Shown here piece by piece: positions 17,844 to 25,625 of a DNA stretch of 64,000 nucleotides. Location: assembly GCF_004331345.1 (NCBI RefSeq), contig NZ_SJJZ01000001.1:682001-746000 (forward strand), read 5' to 3'. This DNA comes from Kribbella soli. GTDB lineage: Bacteria; Actinomycetota; Actinomycetes; Propionibacteriales; Kribbellaceae. A program made the position numbers and the translations under genes. The notes under the pieces are model-generated. The model was not told the origin of the DNA. It made no database searches and saw nothing but the letters and a program-made list of their open reading frames with translations. The first letter of the stretch is position 1. Each line of letters starts with the position of its first letter.

Positions 17844-19409
17844 TCAGGACTCTTCGAGGCGGGGGAACAGGGGGTCGCCCTTGGTGAGGGTGGCCCCGGC
17901 GGGGAGTTGGCCCCAGGTGCCGGCGTCCTGCACTCGCTGGTCCGTCAGCGCACCCAGCTTCTGCTCGGCGCCCAGTAGCTCCCAGAGCTTGGCGGAGGCC
18001 TTGGGCATCGTCGGGTTGTGCAGTACGGCGACGGCGCGCAGGACCTCGGCGGCGGAGTAGAGGATCGTCGCCAGGCGGTCCCGCTGCGAGTCGTCCTTCG
18101 CGACCTTCCACGGCTCCTGCTCGGTGACATACCCGTTCACGGCGCCGACCAGCTCGTTGATCGCGGCCAAGGCGTCCTGGAACGCGAGCGTGTCCAGAGC
18201 CTTGTCCGCGGTCGCCACGGTCTGCGCGAGCTTGTCCGCGAGCGCCTGCTCGGCCGGTCCGTGGTCGGTCGGCTCCGGCAGCACGCCGTCGAAGTACTTG
18301 CCGACCATGGCCGCGATCCGGCTGGCCAGGTTGCCCAGGCCGTTGGCGAGCTCGGACGTGTAGACCGCGCTCAGGTGCTCCCACGAGAACGAACCGTCCG
18401 ACCCGAACTGGATCGTGCGGAGGAAGTAGTACCGGAACGCGTCCGAGCCGAAGTGGTCGGTGATCTCGTGCGGCGCGATCGCGGTCAGCTTCGACTTGCT
18501 CATCTTCTCGCCGCCGACCAGCAGCCAGCCGTGCGCGAACACCTGCTTCGGTACGGCGACCTCGGCGGCCATCAGCATCGCCGGCCAGATCACCGCGTGG
18601 AACCGGAGGATGTCCTTACCGACCAGGTGTACGTCGACCGGCCACAGCTCCTCGAACCGCTCCGGGTCGGTGCCGTAGCCCGCGGCCGTCACGTAGTTGA
18701 GCAGCGCGTCGATCCAGACGTAGAGGACGTGGTCCTCGTCCCACGGGACCGGGATGCCCCAGTCGAACGTCGACCGGGTGATCGACAGGTCCTGCAGGCC
18801 CTGCTTCACGAACGCGATCACCTCGTTGCGTGCACTGGCCGGCGCCACGAAGTCCGGCTGCGACTCGTACAGCTCCAGGAGCTTGTCGCCGTACGCCGAG
18901 AGCCGGAAGAAGTAGTTGGTCTCGGAGACCGTCTCCAGCTCGGTGCCGTGGATGATGCACCGCTGGGTGCCGTCCTCGTCGGTGCGGATGTCCGCGGGGA
19001 GCTTGAACTCCTCGCAGCCCACGCAGTACAGACCTTCGTACTCGCCCTTGTAGACGTCGCCCTTGTCGTACAGCGTCTGCCAGAACTCGCGGACCCGCTC
19101 GGTGTGCCGCTGCTCGGTGGTCCGGATGAAGTCGTCGTACGCGATGTCGACGTCGACCCAGGCCGGCTTCCAGGACTCCTCGACCAGCTTGTCCGTCCAC
19201 GCCTGCGGGGACATGCCCTGCGCCTCAGCGCTGCGCATCACCTTCTCGCCGTGCTCGTCGGTACCGGTCAGGTACCACTTGCGCTCGCCCCTCTGGGCGT
19301 GCCAACGGGTCAGGACGTCCCCGGCCACCGTCGTGTAGGCGCTGCCGATGTGCGGCGGAGCCGTGACGTAGTAGATCGGGGTGGTGACGTAATAGGCCTT
19401 CTCGGACAT
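17844..19409 (-). CDS. metG: Methionyl-tRNA synthetase
   Basis: 521 residues, class I synthetase charging tRNA-Met. Seen: the HIGH-type motif PHIGSAY (20-23), the KMSKS loop GGEKMSKSKL (302-306), a CP-domain knuckle (YCVGCEEF ... CIIHG), and the C-terminal anticodon-binding helical domain. It lacks the C-terminal EMAP/Trbp dimerisation domain, as is common in actinobacteria. The ATG at 19409 lies 28 bases from rsmI's stop side. Housekeeping gene. Confidence 0.98.
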   Translation of the reverse strand: MSEKAYYVTTPIYYVTAPPHIGSAYTTVAGDVLTRWHAQRGERKWYLTGTDEHGEKVMRSAEAQGMSPQAWTDKLVEESWKPAWVDVDIAYDDFIRTTEQRHTERVREFWQTLYDKGDVYKGEYEGLYCVGCEEFKLPADIRTDEDGTQRCIIHGTELETVSETNYFFRLSAYGDKLLELYESQPDFVAPASARNEVIAFVKQGLQDLSITRSTFDWGIPVPWDEDHVLYVWIDALLNYVTAAGYGTDPERFEELWPVDVHLVGKDILRFHAVIWPAMLMAAEVAVPKQVFAHGWLLVGGEKMSKSKLTAIAPHEITDHFGSDAFRYYFLRTIQFGSDGSFSWEHLSAVYTSELANGLGNLASRIAAMVGKYFDGVLPEPTDHGPAEQALADKLAQTVATADKALDTLAFQDALAAINELVGAVNGYVTEQEPWKVAKDDSQRDRLATILYSAAEVLRAVAVLHNPTMPKASAKLWELLGAEQKLGALTDQRVQDAGTWGQLPAGATLTKGDPLFPRLEES

Positions 19410-19438
19410 GTCAACAAGGGTAGTGGCGTGCGCCAGTG

Positions 19439-20281
19439 TTATTTACCGGGGTCCCGAGCAGCGAGTACGGCGTCGTACACGGTCCGTTTCGGGACGTTGA
19501 AGCGCTTCGCGACGTCGGAGATCGCCTGTTTGCGCGGCGTACCGGCCTCCTCGTCCTTGGCCACCTCCCGCGCCAGGTCCTCCGGGGTGAGGACCTTGTG
19601 CGGGTCCGCGCCGGCCACCACCAGGGTGATCTCGCCCCGGACGCCTTCCTTGGACCAGGTCACGAGCTCGTCGAGCGGGCCGCGTTTCACCTCTTCGTAC
19701 GTCTTCGTGAGCTCCCGGCACACCGCCGTACGCCGGTCTGCGCCGAACGCCTCGGCCATCGCCTCGAGGGACTGCGTGAGCCGGTGCGGCGCCTCGAAGA
19801 ACACCATCGTCCGCGGCTCGTCCTTGAGCTCACCGAGCCGTCGCGCGCGCTCCCCCGGCTTGCGCGGCAGGAACCCCTCGAACGTGAACCGGTCCACCGG
19901 AAGCCCGCTCAACGCGAGCGCCGTCAGCACCGCCGACGGCCCCGGTACGGCGGTCACCTCGACGTCGGCCTCGATCGCTGCCGCCACCAGCCGGTACCCC
20001 GGGTCCGACACGCTCGGCATCCCCGCGTCCGTCACCACAACGACGGTCTGCCCGTCCAGGAGCGCCTGCAGCAACTCCGGCGTACGCTCCCGCTCGTTCC
20101 CCTCGAAGTAGCTGACCACCCGCCCACTCAGCTGGATCGCCAGCCCGGACGTCAGCCGCCGCAATCGCCGCGTGTCCTCCGCGGCCACCACGTCCGCCTC
20201 CGCCAGCGCCCGCCCCAACCGCGGCGAAGCATCCGACACGTCCCCAATAGGACTCCCAGCCAACACCAGCCGCCCGCTCAT
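19439..20281 (-). CDS. rsmI: 16S rRNA (cytidine1402-2'-O)-methyltransferase
   Basis: 280 residues of the SAM-dependent tetrapyrrole methylase fold. Seen: LVLAGSPIGDVSDAS at the N-terminus, VAAEDTRRLRRL, VVVVTDAGMPSVSDPGYRLV, and VPGPSAVLTALALSGLP, all typical of RsmI. It methylates the 2'-O of C1402 in the ribosomal decoding centre. Start: ATG 20281; the open frame continues far upstream, but only antisense to pmt. Divergent from pmt (64 bases), an arrangement also found in mycobacteria. Confidence 0.96.
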   Translation of the reverse strand: MSGRLVLAGSPIGDVSDASPRLGRALAEADVVAAEDTRRLRRLTSGLAIQLSGRVVSYFEGNERERTPELLQALLDGQTVVVVTDAGMPSVSDPGYRLVAAAIEADVEVTAVPGPSAVLTALALSGLPVDRFTFEGFLPRKPGERARRLGELKDEPRTMVFFEAPHRLTQSLEAMAEAFGADRRTAVCRELTKTYEEVKRGPLDELVTWSKEGVRGEITLVVAGADPHKVLTPEDLAREVAKDEEAGTPRKQAISDVAKRFNVPKRTVYDAVLAARDPGK

Positions 20282-20344
20282 CCGGTCATCATCCCAGCCG
20301 CTCGCACCGACGCGGGGAGGCGGTGGTACCAGGGCGTCCGTACG

Positions 20345-22027
20345 ATGGCGGGCGTGGCTGCTGTGATCGAGGACGGAACGGTACGGCGGAATGACGCCGG
20401 CGCGGAGCGGGAGACGCTCGGGCGGGACGTGCTCGGGAGACGGCTGCCGCCGCTCAAGGAGCGGTTGTACCCGGCGATGCCGCGGGACTTCGACGGCGGC
20501 TGGATCGCCACGCTGGCGATCACCGTGCTGGCCGGCGTACTGCGGTTCTGGCACCTCAGCAACCCGGTGAAGTTCGTCTTCGACGAGACGTACTACGCCA
20601 AGGACGCGTACAGCCTGCTCAAGTTCGGCTACGCACGGCAGTTCATCGACCAGCCGGAGGGTGCCGCGGACAAGGCGATCCTGGCCGGCAACCTGGACGT
20701 CTTCAAGGACACCCCGAGCCTGACCGTGCACCCCGAGGTCGGCAAGTGGATGATCGCCGCCGGGGAGCAGCTGTTCGGGATGACCCCGTTCGGCTGGCGG
20801 TTCATGCCGGCGCTGTTCGGCACGCTGACCGTGCTGCTGCTGATCCGGACGGTACGCCGGATGACCCGGTCGACCCTGATCGGCTGCATCGCCGGACTGC
20901 TGCTCGCGGTCGACGGCCTGCACTTCGTGATGTCCCGGGTCGCACTGCTCGACATCTTCCTCGCGTTCTGGCTGGTCGCGGCGGTCTCCTGCCTGGTCGC
21001 TGACCGCGACTGGACCCGCCGCCGGCACGCCGAGACCCTGGACAAGCCGGTCAGCGACGGCGAGCGCCGTACGATCGGCCGCTGGCTGCTGATCCGGCCG
21101 TGGCGGATCGCCGCGGGGATCTGCTTCGGCCTGGCGCTCGGCACCAAGTGGTCGGCGGTCTGGGTGCTCGCCGCGTTCGGCGTGATGGCGTTCGCCTGGG
21201 ACTTCGGGGCCCGGCGGGCGCTCGGCGTCCGGTTCGCGTTCGTGAAGTCGGCCCTGGTCGACGGCATCCCGGCGTTCGTCAGCCTGGTGCTGGTCGCGGT
21301 CGTCACGTACGTCGCGACCTGGACCGGCTGGCTGCTGCACGACAACGCCTACGACCACAACTGGGCGGCGAGCAACCCGGCGCACGGGGTGATGAAGGTC
21401 GTGCCGGACGACTTCCGGTCGCTGCTGGCGTACCACAAGGAAGTGCTCGCCTTCCACACCGGCGACTACATCAAGCACGCCACCCACCCGTACGCCTCGA
21501 ACCCGGCCGGCTGGCCGATCATCGCCCGCCCGATCGGCTTCGACGCGGTCAACGACATCAAACCCGGTACGCCAGGCTGCAACGCACCGACCGGGACCAA
21601 CTGTCTGCAGGTGATCTCTGCCCTCGGTACGCCGCTGTTGTGGTGGGGAGGTGCGCTCGCACTGATCGCGGCGCTGGTGCTGTGGATAGGCACGCGCGAT
21701 TGGCGGCTCGGCATACCGATCGTCGGGTTCGTGACGTGCTGGGTGCCGTGGTTCGCGTTCGACGACAGGCCGATCTTCTTCTTCTACGCCGTCACGATGA
21801 TCCCGTTCACAGTGATGGCGCTGGCGCTGATCCTCGGCAAGGTGCTCGGCCCGGCCCGGGCAGAGATGAGTACGGCGACCCCACGCCGGCTGATCGGCAC
21901 CGCGGTGGTCGGCGCGTTCGTCGTCCTCGTGGTGCTGAACTTCGCCTACATCTGGCCGATCCTGACCGACGAGGTCCTCCCGCACCCGGACTGGCTCAGC
22001 CGCATGTGGTTCAAGTCCTGGATCTAG
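20345..22027 (+). CDS. pmt: Dolichyl-phosphate-mannose--protein mannosyltransferase (GT39)
   Basis: 560 residues with about eleven membrane helices. The catalytic FDETYYAKD motif lies in the first extracytoplasmic loop (D80, E81), followed by TVHPEVGKW. It transfers mannose from polyprenyl-phosphomannose to Ser/Thr of exported proteins at the membrane, together with Sec export. Start: ATG 20345, weak ribosome site; a GTG three codons later is an alternative. The stop codon is inside a CTAGGAC-AG-GTCCTAG palindrome shared with the convergent DUF1707 gene. Confidence 0.94.
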   Translation: MAGVAAVIEDGTVRRNDAGAERETLGRDVLGRRLPPLKERLYPAMPRDFDGGWIATLAITVLAGVLRFWHLSNPVKFVFDETYYAKDAYSLLKFGYARQFIDQPEGAADKAILAGNLDVFKDTPSLTVHPEVGKWMIAAGEQLFGMTPFGWRFMPALFGTLTVLLLIRTVRRMTRSTLIGCIAGLLLAVDGLHFVMSRVALLDIFLAFWLVAAVSCLVADRDWTRRRHAETLDKPVSDGERRTIGRWLLIRPWRIAAGICFGLALGTKWSAVWVLAAFGVMAFAWDFGARRALGVRFAFVKSALVDGIPAFVSLVLVAVVTYVATWTGWLLHDNAYDHNWAASNPAHGVMKVVPDDFRSLLAYHKEVLAFHTGDYIKHATHPYASNPAGWPIIARPIGFDAVNDIKPGTPGCNAPTGTNCLQVISALGTPLLWWGGALALIAALVLWIGTRDWRLGIPIVGFVTCWVPWFAFDDRPIFFFYAVTMIPFTVMALALILGKVLGPARAEMSTATPRRLIGTAVVGAFVVLVVLNFAYIWPILTDEVLPHPDWLSRMWFKSWI

Positions 22028-22039
22028 GACAGGTCCTAG
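22024..22039. terminator. Short palindrome between convergent pmt and DUF1707 genes
   Basis: CTAGGACAGGTCCTAG: seven-base arms around AG, 16 bases in all. It overlaps the pmt stop and ends one base before the stop of the convergent gene. A two-base loop is short for an RNA hairpin, so it may equally be a protein site. No T-tract. Confidence 0.35.
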
Positions 22040-22711
22040 CTAGTGGAGCTCGTGGTGGCCCTTGCCCTTGAGCTTCTTGCCGTGGCGTTTGACTGAGGAC
22101 TGGCCGCCGACGCCGCCGAACAGGGCGAGGCCCTTGACCACGACGACGGGTGCGTTCGGGTCCGGGTCGTCGCTGCCGCGGGCGCCGAAGCCGCCGAAGA
22201 TGCCGACGCCCTCGTTGCGAACCGTCACGCCTTCGGGGACGGTGATGTCGATGCCGCCGAACACCGCGAACGCCCAGATCGTCACCTCGCGGCCCTCGAA
22301 GACCGCGTTGGTCATGTCGAGGTCGTGCCCGCCGAACACCGCGAACGCGTTGGTACGCCGCTTCACCCGCCAGCGACCCTTCCGTTCGCCGCCGCCGAAG
22401 ATCGCCACCATCGTGTCGAAGCTCTGCTCCGGGTCGGCCGGCTCCTCGATCGGCACCAGGCTGGTCGACGCGGCCGCGGCGGACTGCGCCACGGGCGTCG
22501 GCTGACCGGGTACGACAAGGTCGCGGGTGATCGGTTCGAGCTCGCCGAGGGTCTTCGCCTCCAGGGTCTGCTCGAGGCGTTCGGCGTGCTCGTCCTGCGT
22601 CAACCGGCCCGACATCAGGGCCTCCCGCAGTACGTCGACCACCTGGTCACGATCGATGTCGGACGCCCGCAGATGCGCGTGCGGGTGCGGGCGGTCGGGC
22701 AGGTTCTCCAT
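22040..22711 (-). CDS. DUF1707 / cell-wall-active-antibiotic-response (LiaF-like) protein
   Basis: 223 residues. N-terminal DUF1707 (LRASDIDRDQVVDVLREALMSGRLTQDEHAERLEQTL, from residue 14), an Ala/Pro linker, then a C-terminal beta-helix of repeated AVFGG units (VAIFGGGERKG, FAVFGGHDLDM, FAVFGGIDITVPEG, VGIFGGF, LALFGGV), as in LiaF/DUF2154 proteins linked to envelope stress. No membrane segment, so it is likely soluble. Start ATG 22711; earlier in-frame starts precede a 12-base palindrome. Function in this lineage is unknown. Confidence 0.88.
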   Translation of the reverse strand: MENLPDRPHPHAHLRASDIDRDQVVDVLREALMSGRLTQDEHAERLEQTLEAKTLGELEPITRDLVVPGQPTPVAQSAAAASTSLVPIEEPADPEQSFDTMVAIFGGGERKGRWRVKRRTNAFAVFGGHDLDMTNAVFEGREVTIWAFAVFGGIDITVPEGVTVRNEGVGIFGGFGARGSDDPDPNAPVVVVKGLALFGGVGGQSSVKRHGKKLKGKGHHELH

Positions 22712-22719
22712 AAGACGGA

Positions 22720-22731
22720 ACGATATATCGT
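22720..22731. promoter_or_regulatory. Palindrome ACGATATATCGT upstream of the DUF1707 gene
   Basis: A perfect 12-base palindrome in a GC-rich context, nine bases before the ATG. Its AT-rich centre and position suggest an operator overlapping the promoter or leader. PadR-type repressors use similar AT-centred sites, but the regulator is unknown. Confidence 0.5.
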
Positions 22732-22783
22732 CGCGGGCTCGGTGAGGACCCCGATTAGTCCCGGAACCGACCCTGACGGACGC

Positions 22784-22846
22784 CGTCCTTGAGCACCCAC
22801 CAACCGTTTTCGGGCGGCCCAAATGGTTGGTGGGTGCTCAAGGACG
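22784..22846. terminator. 22-bp perfect inverted repeat at the end of the metallophore-type operon
   Basis: Arms 22784-22805 and 22825-22846 are perfect reverse complements (22 bases; core TTGAGCACCCACCAACC) around a 19-base centre that can itself pair further (GTTT/AAAT and GGG/CCC). The right arm contains the stop codon of the MFS gene on the minus strand (22838-22840). It would form a strong terminator hairpin for the operon, though no T-tract follows. It could also be a repeat element. Confidence 0.6.
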
Positions 22847-24058
22847 CGGTTCAGTGATGCGGAGAGCGAGGAGGACTGCGACGAGGGTGATGCCTGCGAA
22901 CGTGATCGCCGTACCGGGGTAGCCGCCGAGGCCCAGGCCGAGGCCGCCGATCGCGGCGCCGAGGAACGTGCCGAGACTCATGCCGGCCGCGTTGACACTG
23001 AGCGCGGATCCACGGAGGTCACCGCTGCGACGGACCAACAGCGTGGTGACACAGGCCGCGACCGTCGCATGGCTGGCACCCATCAGAGCGGTGAGGAGCA
23101 GCGTGAGCGGGAGCGTCGGCGAGAAGTAGAACGCGGAGACCGCGAGCAGGGCGACGGTGATGCCGCCGACGAGCAGCCGTTCGGGGGTGATCCACGGGCG
23201 ATCGGTGGCGAGGTACCGGCCGGAGAGGAGGTTGCCGAGGAAGAACGACGCGCCGCTGAGCGACCAGACCAGCGCGAACCAGCCCGGCGCGAGGTCGAAC
23301 TTCTCGTCGTAGAACGCCGCCAGGTAAGCGAGGTAGCCCATGAAGGCAGCAGTCCGCAGCATCGCGATAGCAAGCAGCGGGAGCGCCCCAGGGATCCGAC
23401 CGAGCTCGCGATACGTCGCCAGGTAGCTCATTCGCTCCCTGTTGGTGATCGGCGCCTTCCGCCCGCGCCCGCGCCAGAAGAAGGCCGCCGCCAGGACGAG
23501 CGAGATCGCTGCCGCCGCCATCAGGTTGCCTCGCCAGCCCCAGATGAGTCCCGGCCCGGCGAGGACCGGAGCGGCCAGCATCGCCATCGCCGACGTCGTC
23601 GCGGACACCAGCGTCGCCGCGCGACCCGCCGCTGCAGGCGACCTGAACCGGTCCGCGGCTGCAGCCCCGATCGACGGCGCGAGGATCGACGTCGACGCCC
23701 CGATCAGCAGGCAGAACGCGGCCAGCGCAAATACGTTGCCCACAGCCCCCAACGCCGCCGAGACACCCAGCAGTGCGAGCCCGCCCGCAGCGACCAGCTC
23801 CCGCGGTGCGCGGTCCATCAGCGGCGCCAGAACCACACCGACAGCTAGCGCCGCTAGCCCTCCGAGTCCGCGCAGTCCACCGATCTCCGCGACGCTCCCG
23901 CCGGCCGCCTCGGAGATCGGCACCAGATACATCCCGAACACCGTGAACGGGATCAGGCTCACCGTCGACGCCAGCAAGAACGGCCACAGCCGCCGGGCCA
24001 TCCGAAGATCGCCCGGGACTTCCGCCGCGGGCGCGGTGAGGTTCTGCTGCGTGGTCAT
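22838..24058 (-). CDS. MFS transporter, predicted metallophore exporter
   Basis: 406 residues with twelve membrane helices of the major facilitator superfamily (e.g. PFLLASTVSLIPFTVFGMYLV; the loop 2-3 motif reads LAPLMDRAPRELVAAGG). Last gene of the eight-gene operon; its ATG overlaps the stop of the DUF364 gene (ATGA). Metallophore operons such as those for staphylopine pair an MFS exporter with a nickel/peptide-type ABC importer, so export of the product made by the three enzymes is the inferred role. Uptake or a drug substrate cannot be excluded. The operon's end hairpin covers its stop codon. Confidence 0.85.
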   Translation of the reverse strand: MTTQQNLTAPAAEVPGDLRMARRLWPFLLASTVSLIPFTVFGMYLVPISEAAGGSVAEIGGLRGLGGLAALAVGVVLAPLMDRAPRELVAAGGLALLGVSAALGAVGNVFALAAFCLLIGASTSILAPSIGAAAADRFRSPAAAGRAATLVSATTSAMAMLAAPVLAGPGLIWGWRGNLMAAAAISLVLAAAFFWRGRGRKAPITNRERMSYLATYRELGRIPGALPLLAIAMLRTAAFMGYLAYLAAFYDEKFDLAPGWFALVWSLSGASFFLGNLLSGRYLATDRPWITPERLLVGGITVALLAVSAFYFSPTLPLTLLLTALMGASHATVAACVTTLLVRRSGDLRGSALSVNAAGMSLGTFLGAAIGGLGLGLGGYPGTAITFAGITLVAVLLALRITEPRP

Positions 24059-24864
24059 GTATCCGTCCTGTAGCGATAGAGGCTGCTCGGGCGGGAGCTG
24101 AACTGGGAAAAGGGAAAGGGTTCCGCGGACAGCGCGGTGACGCCGGCACCGAGGAACGCACGGGCCACCGCACTGCCGGTCTGAGCGTAGATGGCCAGCG
24201 GCTTCGATTGCTCACGGCAACGAGTCAGGAGTACGTCGAAACTGCCGTTGGACAGCGTCATACCAGTGGCTACGACCGCGTCGGCCGCGTCGATCACCTC
24301 GGTCATGTCGCGGGACACAGGCAGGCCGGAGGCGGTCTCGCGGAGGTTGAAGTCGCACGGGAGACAGCTCCCGCCGCGTTCCGTGATCGCGTCGACGAGC
24401 GGGTTCACGACCCCGATCAGCGCGACTTTGGTGCCTTCGGCAACGTCGAGCAGTCCGGCGACGGCCGCGTCACGGGCGCGGGCGCGAACGTCCGGCGTAC
24501 CGGCGGGGAGGACGACTTCCTCGGCGTACGGCGCGGTGTGGTGCGGCTCGACCGCGGCCAGGTAGGCGTCGAGTGCGGCGATCCGCACGGCCAACGGGTC
24601 GTTGGAGGAGAGTACGTCGGCGAGCGTGCGGCCGGAGGTGTCGGCGCAGTACGCCGGGTCGAGCTCACCCGACTCGAAGGAGCAGGCGCCGAACACCTCT
24701 CGCACTCTCAACAGCACGTAGTAGTTCCGGTACGTGACGTCGGCGCCGGGCAGGCGGGTCGTGTGGTGCAGCCAGAACGCGCTGGTGATGTCGAGGTCGG
24801 CCGGTGACGGACCACGCGATCCGGCGAGTACCTCTGCGGTCAGATCAGCCACTGATGCGCCCAT
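24055..24864 (-). CDS. DUF364 (putative heavy-metal chelation) Rossmann protein
   Basis: 269 residues. The C-terminal half matches DUF364 (PF04016): VALIGVVNPLV (148-157), then VVATGMTLSNGSFDVLL (197-213) and YAQTGSAVARAFLGAGV. The N-terminal half corresponds to the DUF4213-type partner domain. Candidate metal ligands are unusually many: HH at 33-34, HH at 108-109, C61, C73 and CLPC at 167-170. No enzyme activity is established for the family; the name rests on structures. Overlaps the upstream PhyH gene by 25 bases and the MFS gene by four. In this operon it may complete, load or release the metal chelator; that is inference. Confidence 0.85.
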   Translation of the reverse strand: MGASVADLTAEVLAGSRGPSPADLDITSAFWLHHTTRLPGADVTYRNYYVLLRVREVFGACSFESGELDPAYCADTSGRTLADVLSSNDPLAVRIAALDAYLAAVEPHHTAPYAEEVVLPAGTPDVRARARDAAVAGLLDVAEGTKVALIGVVNPLVDAITERGGSCLPCDFNLRETASGLPVSRDMTEVIDAADAVVATGMTLSNGSFDVLLTRCREQSKPLAIYAQTGSAVARAFLGAGVTALSAEPFPFSQFSSRPSSLYRYRTDT

Positions 24865-25616
24865 GGGAGATCGGCCAGCCTTTCGGGGTTGTACTGCAGG
24901 GCGGACAGTTCGGGGCGGCCTGTGGGCTGGAAGCAGTACAGGAGGGAGCGACGATCCGTGGCCGTCCGGTTCGGCGCGGAGCGGTGCACCATCAGGCCGG
25001 GGAACATCAGGACCGAGCCGGCCGGGGCCTCCACCGTCACCGCGCGGGCCTCGTCGACGGCCGTTGGATCCACCAGCAGTCCGGTCGGGTCCAGCGGATC
25101 ACGACGTACCGGACCCTCCGAGGGACTGCCTGGGATCAGGGTCATCGCGCCGTTCGCGGCGGTGTTGTCGTCGAGCATCACGATCGCGGTCGCGATGTCG
25201 TACGCCGCCTCGCCGCAGCACCCGTACCAGTACGGGAAGTCCTGGTGCCACGCGAATTCCGACCCGACCCCGGCGCGCTTGAAGTTCAGCTTCGCCGTGA
25301 ACCGCCCTGCCGTTGCCCCGATCAACGAACTCATGGGCTCGACCAACCGCGACACACTCCACAACGCTTCCAGCGCCGGATGCAGATGCGCCACCGGCGA
25401 CAGACTGCGCACCGTCTTCCCAACCGCATCCGGCTCCCAGTGGACCGTTGTGCCGTGCACCGTCTCCAGTCGGTGGCCGTCCGGCCAGACGTTCACCGTC
25501 GTCTCGCCGGCTTCGGCCGCGGACACGACCTCCGCGTGCACCTGCTCGACCACGTCGCGCAGCCGATCCACCTCGGTTGCCGTGAACAACTCCGGAAGCA
25601 GCACATACCCACTCAC
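24840..25616 (-). CDS. Phytanoyl-CoA dioxygenase (PhyH) family protein of the metallophore-type operon
   Basis: 258 residues, Fe(II)/2-oxoglutarate oxygenase fold. Facial triad: H124 and D126 in FAWHQDFPYW, and H211 in GLMVHRSAPNRT; an Arg at 222-223 is placed for 2-oxoglutarate. Starts with GTG at 25616, nine bases after the PLP-enzyme gene ends, and overlaps the DUF364 gene by 25 bases. Members hydroxylate amino acids or lipids. Hydroxylation of an amino-acid-derived chelator is a reasonable guess here. Compare the separate PhyH in the sugar operon (9943), with which it shares only the fold signature. Confidence 0.88.
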   Translation of the reverse strand: MSGYVLLPELFTATEVDRLRDVVEQVHAEVVSAAEAGETTVNVWPDGHRLETVHGTTVHWEPDAVGKTVRSLSPVAHLHPALEALWSVSRLVEPMSSLIGATAGRFTAKLNFKRAGVGSEFAWHQDFPYWYGCCGEAAYDIATAIVMLDDNTAANGAMTLIPGSPSEGPVRRDPLDPTGLLVDPTAVDEARAVTVEAPAGSVLMFPGLMVHRSAPNRTATDRRSLLYCFQPTGRPELSALQYNPERLADLPWAHQWLI

Positions 25617-25625
25617 AGGATCACA

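Noticed and set aside
19439-21985. 848-codon minus-strand frame reaching far into pmt
   Set aside because: Only bases 19439-20281 encode rsmI motifs; the upstream part is a shadow of pmt's high GC third positions.
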